Origin: Methanomicrobiales archaeon
GTDB taxonomy: Archaea; Halobacteriota; Methanomicrobia; Methanomicrobiales; Methanospirillaceae
Assembly (NCBI GenBank): GCA_017883495.1
Contig: JADGNL010000005.1
Location: forward strand, 1-7,884
Length of the DNA stretch: 7,884 bases
Direction of reading: 5' to 3'
Every line of letters starts with the position of its first letter. Within the stretch, counting starts at the first letter, position 1. Made by a program: the position numbers and the translations under genes. This document shows positions 5,970-7,884 of this stretch, one piece after another. A model generated the notes under the pieces. That model was given only the letters and a program-made list of their open reading frames with translations, was not told where the DNA came from and did not search any database.

Positions 5970-5989
5970 GGAGAAGATATCTCTTCTCC
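5970..5989. repeat. Inverted repeat covering the Shine-Dalgarno region of the transporter gene
   Basis: GGAGAAGA (5970-5977) and TCTTCTCC (5982-5989) are perfect 8-base inverted arms around TATC, ending at the base before the ATG at 5969. On the transcribed minus strand the upstream arm carries GGAGAAG, the only Shine-Dalgarno-like sequence, so a hairpin would hide it. It could equally be an operator: the spacing of 4 and dyad symmetry suit a dimeric regulator. Confidence 0.5.
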
Positions 5990-6041
5990 GATGAGACAAA
6001 GGTTGCCCGTGCCATCGAGGCCGGAAGGCTGGTCCGCCCTC

Positions 6042-6416
6042 TCACGCCACGTTCTGGTCGTCGTCAACGAGGCCGAAGCGGTTTCCCTCCGTGTCCTGGC
6101 AGATCGCGAGTGAACCGACGCCGGGAATGGGCGTACGCGGCATCAGGACGGTGCCGCCGAGCTGCACCACCCTGTCCAGGTACGCCGCGACCGACGGAAC
6201 CCCGACATAGTTCAAGATCTGCTGATCGGGCGCGCCCCGCGGGCCCATGCCCCCGGCGAGGCCCGGCGAGCCGTCCAGGGCATTGGTCGCGATCAGGTGG
6301 TATTCCATCGGGACGCCTTCGGCCCTGGTGAAGGTCCATCCGAAGAGTTCTCCGTAAAATGCCCGTGCCCGCTCGGTGTCGTCGGCGGGCAGATCGAAGT
6401 GAACGATGGTCGGCAT
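6042..6416 (-). CDS. VOC family (glyoxalase/dioxygenase-like) protein
   Basis: A complete 124-residue protein of the vicinal oxygen chelate superfamily, made of paired beta-alpha-beta-beta-beta modules that often bind a divalent metal. The start 'IVHFDLPADDTERARAFYGE' (4-23) followed by 'LFGWTF' (24-29) is the standard first module of the small glyoxalase-like group. The second module includes 'YVGVPSVAAYLDRVVQLGG' (70-88) and ends in 'QDTEGNRFGLVDDD' (107-120), where D108/E110 and the FGL strand are typical. H6 is a candidate metal ligand. Members range from lyases to antibiotic-binding proteins and many have no known reaction, so no substrate is assigned. I start at ATG 6416, where homology begins; a longer frame upstream lacks support. 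It lies 72 bases upstream of the transporter gene on the same strand, so co-transcription is possible. Confidence 0.88.
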   Translation of the reverse strand: MPTIVHFDLPADDTERARAFYGELFGWTFTRAEGVPMEYHLIATNALDGSPGLAGGMGPRGAPDQQILNYVGVPSVAAYLDRVVQLGGTVLMPRTPIPGVGSLAICQDTEGNRFGLVDDDQNVA

Positions 6417-6443
6417 GATCGGGTCATGGTATCCGTGGCTGAT

Positions 6444-6452
6444 GAGGATATC
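6444..6452 (-). promoter_or_regulatory. Candidate core promoter of the VOC gene
   Basis: On the minus strand this reads GATATCCTC, identical to the element before the hydrolase gene. It is centred about 32 bases before the ATG at 6416, so the mRNA leader would be very short. There is no convincing ribosome binding site before that ATG, in agreement with a nearly leaderless transcript. Confidence 0.35.
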
Positions 6453-6633
6453 GCCGGGAGAGCCGGCCCCCCTTGGTATCCCTGCTGGATCGTGGCGGGG
6501 AGACTGAGCACCCGGTGCTGAGGGGCAGGCACCCGAGCAGCGCGGCAAGGGTCGCACCGGTCACATATGGTGACGGCATCGGCGTGGATCTCGGACCGAG
6601 CGGGATTGATCGCATCGCACCGGGGGAGGCGGG

Positions 6634-6657
6634 TGAACGTTCAAATGGCCTGAACGT
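6634..6657 (+). promoter_or_regulatory. Palindrome plus repeated half-site upstream of the DUF1890 operon (possible operator)
   Basis: TGAACGTTCA (6634-6643) is a perfect 10-base palindrome, and its half-site TGAACGT recurs at 6651-6657, 17 bases further on, just before the ribosome binding site of the DUF1890 gene. The position suits a repressor binding site. The same 263-base intergenic region carries two smaller dyads, AGCACC-C-GGTGCT (6507-6519) and TCAC-ATATG-GTGA (6561-6573). Short dyads arise by chance, so this is tentative. Confidence 0.35.
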
Positions 6658-6670
6658 GAGGTACCATATC

Positions 6671-6675
6671 GGAGG
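6671..6675 (+). promoter_or_regulatory. Shine-Dalgarno site fixing the DUF1890 start
   Basis: GGAGG ends four bases before the ATG at 6680 and is the strongest ribosome binding site in the window. It selects this ATG over earlier in-frame starts, which would add residues unlike the family. Confidence 0.7.
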
Positions 6676-6679
6676 CACG

Positions 6680-7135
6680 ATGACGGAGACCGAAGGAAAG
6701 ACCGCGCTCCTGCTGCTCGGGTGCCCGCAGGTGCCGGTCCAGACGAGCGTCGCGATCCACCTCTGCGACCAGCTCCGCGAACGAGGGGTCACGCCGGTGA
6801 TCGCCGGTACGGGCTCGGCGCGGAAGCTGATCGAGGTCGCGGACCCGAAACGCCGGTACATCGGCGAGATCCTCGACCTCGACGACTGCATCGACGCGAT
6901 CGCGGAGAAGCAGCGCGACTTCGACTACGCTTACGTCTTCATCCACAACGACGGCGGGGTCAGTTACGCGGGCACGCTCTCGGCGATCTCGCGGGCGCGC
7001 CTCGTCGGGATCGTGTACGGCGAGCACGCGGACGAGACGGCGGCCCTGATCACGTTCCCGTGCGAGGTCGTCGCGACGAAGGCCACGCACAACCCGATGC
7101 CGATCGTGGTCAAGCTCGGGAGAGTCCTGCCATGA
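6680..7135 (+). CDS. DUF1890 family protein, methanogen-specific, unknown function
   Basis: A complete 151-residue cytosolic protein that I recognise as DUF1890, a family known from methanogenic archaea. It shows an alternating beta-alpha pattern: strand 'TALLLLGCPQVPVQTSVAIH' (8-27) with C15 after the first strand, strand 'VTPVIAGTGSARKLIEVADP' (37-56), 'FDYAYVFIHNDGGVSYAGTL' (81-100), 'RLVGIVYGEHADE' (107-119) and 'EVVATKATHNPMPIVVKLGR' (129-148). The glycine-rich turns and the 'HNDGG' and 'ATHNP' motifs could line a ligand site, but no reaction is known. Its TGA overlaps the ATG of the DUF1894 gene (ATGA), so the two proteins are translationally coupled and probably work together. The pair faces the atwA-like gene across a small gene, which suggests a role near methyl-coenzyme M reductase maturation; that is inference. 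Confidence 0.87.
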   Translation: MTETEGKTALLLLGCPQVPVQTSVAIHLCDQLRERGVTPVIAGTGSARKLIEVADPKRRYIGEILDLDDCIDAIAEKQRDFDYAYVFIHNDGGVSYAGTLSAISRARLVGIVYGEHADETAALITFPCEVVATKATHNPMPIVVKLGRVLP

Positions 7136-7413
7136 GCTGCATCGAGCAGCTCGAGTACGAGATCCTTCTCCAGGGGGCCTCGTTCAAAGAGAGCGGCGAG
7201 TACATCAAGAAGCACTTCTCCGAGTGGTTCGAGGTCGAGCCCGGGTACCGGCTCTTCGACGCGCACCTGATCGGGGTGCCGCCGGTCGTCCTCGGCGTCG
7301 AGGGCGAGGACGTGATCTTTCCCTACGTGAAGCCGTGCCGCGGCACGTTCCTCCTCCGGGCGAAGGGCCCCGAGGAGATCGCGAAGCTCCGCGCCCGAAA
7401 GAAGAAGCGGTGA
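7132..7413 (+). CDS. DUF1894 family protein, methanogen-specific, unknown function
   Basis: A complete 93-residue protein that I recognise as DUF1894, a small family of methanogens that accompanies DUF1890. Distinctive stretches are 'MSCIEQLEYEILLQGASFKE' (1-20), 'EYIKKHFSEWFEVEPGYRLF' (23-42), 'AHLIGVPPVVLGVEG' (44-58) and 'VIFPYVKPCRGTFLL' (61-75). It has two cysteines (C3 and C69), no membrane segment and a very basic tail (KLRARKKKR) that may touch nucleic acid or a partner. The ATG at 7132 overlaps the upstream stop, and translation most likely re-initiates there. It converges with the next gene with only 14 bases between stops and no visible terminator. Function is unknown; co-translation with DUF1890 argues for a complex or a shared pathway. 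Confidence 0.87.
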   Translation: MSCIEQLEYEILLQGASFKESGEYIKKHFSEWFEVEPGYRLFDAHLIGVPPVVLGVEGEDVIFPYVKPCRGTFLLRAKGPEEIAKLRARKKKR

Positions 7414-7427
7414 ACGGGGAAGGCCGC

Positions 7428-7679
7428 TCACTGCGCTGGCTTCGCTGCGGGCTCCGGGTGCTCGGCGAGGTACGCGGCCTCCTTCGCCGCCATCTCCTCG
7501 GGAGTGAGATCCGCCTTCGCGCAGACCGCCCGGTGAGCCACCCACCGCCCGACCGTGAAGTGGCCGCAATCGTCCTCGCGCTTACAGGCGCCGTACGTGC
7601 CCCGCTCGAGGTCGTGGCAGGCGAACTGGTACGCCTTCTGCACGGCCTCCTCCTTCGCCGAGGTCCATGAATCTGCCAT
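7428..7679 (-). CDS. Small Cys/His-containing protein of unknown function
   Basis: An 83-residue protein that I cannot assign to a named family. It opens with an amphipathic helix 'MADSWTSAKEEAVQKAYQFA' (1-20), followed by a Cys/His-rich core: C21-H22, C32, C38, H40, H49 and C53 within 'GACKREDDCGHFTVGRWVAH' (30-49) and 'RAVCAK' (50-55). It ends in a charged, alanine/proline-rich tail (EEMAAKEAAYLAEHPEPAAK). Four cysteines and three histidines in about 33 residues suggest a zinc or iron-sulfur site, though the spacing fits no motif I know. I start at ATG 7679 because a TTTATG element is centred about 27 bases upstream; the longer start at 7706 would lie inside that element and add a Pro/Arg-rich leader. 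It lies 56 bases downstream of the atwA-like gene on the same strand, so the two could share a transcript as well. Confidence 0.72.
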   Translation of the reverse strand: MADSWTSAKEEAVQKAYQFACHDLERGTYGACKREDDCGHFTVGRWVAHRAVCAKADLTPEEMAAKEAAYLAEHPEPAAKPAQ

Positions 7680-7703
7680 GGTCCCACGGGGGCGGGGCGC
7701 CGG

Positions 7704-7710
7704 CATAAAG
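7704..7710 (-). promoter_or_regulatory. TATA-like element of the small Cys/His protein gene
   Basis: On the minus strand this reads CTTTATG, centred about 27 bases before the ATG at 7679 and placed in an otherwise GC-only stretch. The spacing implies a leaderless mRNA and an independent promoter downstream of the atwA-like gene. It also explains why the ATG inside the element (7706) should not be taken as the start. Confidence 0.45.
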
Positions 7711-7735
7711 GTGCCGGTGGGCCGCGCCGGACCGA

Positions 7736-7884
7736 TCAGGAGGGCGAAGCCCGCCGTTCTTCGTCGGTGAGGTGTTCGAGGACCTCAGCGGTGGGGCCGA
7801 TCTTGATGATCTTTCCGCCGCGCATCAGCGCGAGCCGGTCGCAGATATCGCGGACGAAGTCCATATCGTGCGAGACGACGATGA
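7736..7884 (-). CDS. atwA: ABC ATPase C-terminus, probably AtwA (methyl-coenzyme M reductase activation component A2)
   Basis: The last 48 residues of a gene whose upstream part lies beyond the right edge. 'IVVSHDMDFVRDICDRLALM' followed by 'RGGKIIKIGPTAEVLEHLT' is the end of an ABC-type nucleotide-binding domain: SHD contains the H-loop histidine that contacts ATP gamma-phosphate, and the rest is the standard C-terminal strand pair. Wording and ending closely resemble AtwA, a soluble twin-ATPase protein of about 530-560 residues that supplies ATP-driven activation of methyl-coenzyme M reductase, the last enzyme of methanogenesis. The DUF1890/DUF1894 genes beside it support this. From the tail alone an ordinary ABC transporter ATPase is still possible. 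The stop TGA is at 7738-7736. The Walker A, Q-loop and signature motifs fall outside the window. Confidence 0.72.
   Translation of the reverse strand, partial: IVVSHDMDFVRDICDRLALMRGGKIIKIGPTAEVLEHLTDEERRASPS

Noticed and set aside
4855..6045. A 396-codon open frame on the minus strand over the transporter gene
   Set aside because: Another frame of the AI-2E transporter, Arg-rich throughout, whereas the transporter frame has clear membrane segments and family motifs.
7680..7706. Longer start (ATG 7706) for the small Cys/His protein
   Set aside because: The ATG is part of the TTTATG promoter-like element, and the nine extra residues are Pro/Arg-rich. The ATG at 7679 fits the expected transcription start.
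1..7884. A defence island or other new multi-gene system
   Set aside because: Genes are on alternating strands with ordinary metabolic, redox and maturation functions. No nuclease, helicase, reverse transcriptase, toxin-antitoxin pair or mobile-element gene is present.

Overview
The window reads as chromosomal DNA from a GC-rich methanogenic archaeon, most likely of the order Methanomicrobiales (Methanoculleus/Methanofollis-like). Three things point there. An overlapping DUF1890-DUF1894 gene pair, families I know only from methanogens, lies next to the C-terminal end of an ABC ATPase that looks like AtwA (methyl-coenzyme M reductase activation component A2). There is a decayed C-terminus of a surface protein with the 'NGNGRIDFADVV' dockerin-like tail common in this order. 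Several genes have a TATA-like element about 27 bases before the start codon, as expected for leaderless archaeal mRNAs. The genus is an inference from memory of these families, not from a search.

Layout, left to right. Positions 1-156 (minus) hold the N-terminus of a DUF1294 membrane protein. Positions 157-1095 are about 940 bases with no intact gene that I can support. They contain an inverted repeat (540-562), a frameless dockerin-like remnant (680-838) followed by T-runs, and a hairpin-rich stretch leading into a 53-residue rubredoxin (1096-1257, plus). On the minus strand follow a PQQ-dependent sugar dehydrogenase-like beta-propeller enzyme (1327-2757) and an alpha/beta hydrolase (2815-3720). 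A divergent promoter region separates these from cutA (3853-4176) and fdhD (4173-4901) on the plus strand, which overlap by ATGA and form an operon. An AI-2E family transporter (4917-5969) and a VOC/glyoxalase-like protein (6042-6416) lie on the minus strand. The DUF1890-DUF1894 pair (6680-7413, plus, also joined by ATGA) faces a small Cys/His-rich protein (7428-7679, minus) and the atwA-like gene (7736-7884, minus, cut by the window edge).

How they fit together. The clearest functional cluster is the right end, where methanogen-specific proteins of unknown function sit beside the ATPase that helps activate methyl-coenzyme M reductase. FdhD matures formate dehydrogenase, which fits a formate- or hydrogen-using methanogen, and rubredoxin is a typical anaerobe electron carrier. 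The sugar dehydrogenase, hydrolase, VOC protein and transporter look like accessory genes with individual promoters. No mobile element, CRISPR array, tRNA or rRNA was found, and no coherent new multi-gene system is visible. The best leads are the DUF1890/DUF1894/Cys-protein/atwA neighbourhood, an FdhD lacking the usual CxxC, a PQQ-type enzyme without an evident secretion signal, and the structured leader of the rubredoxin gene.
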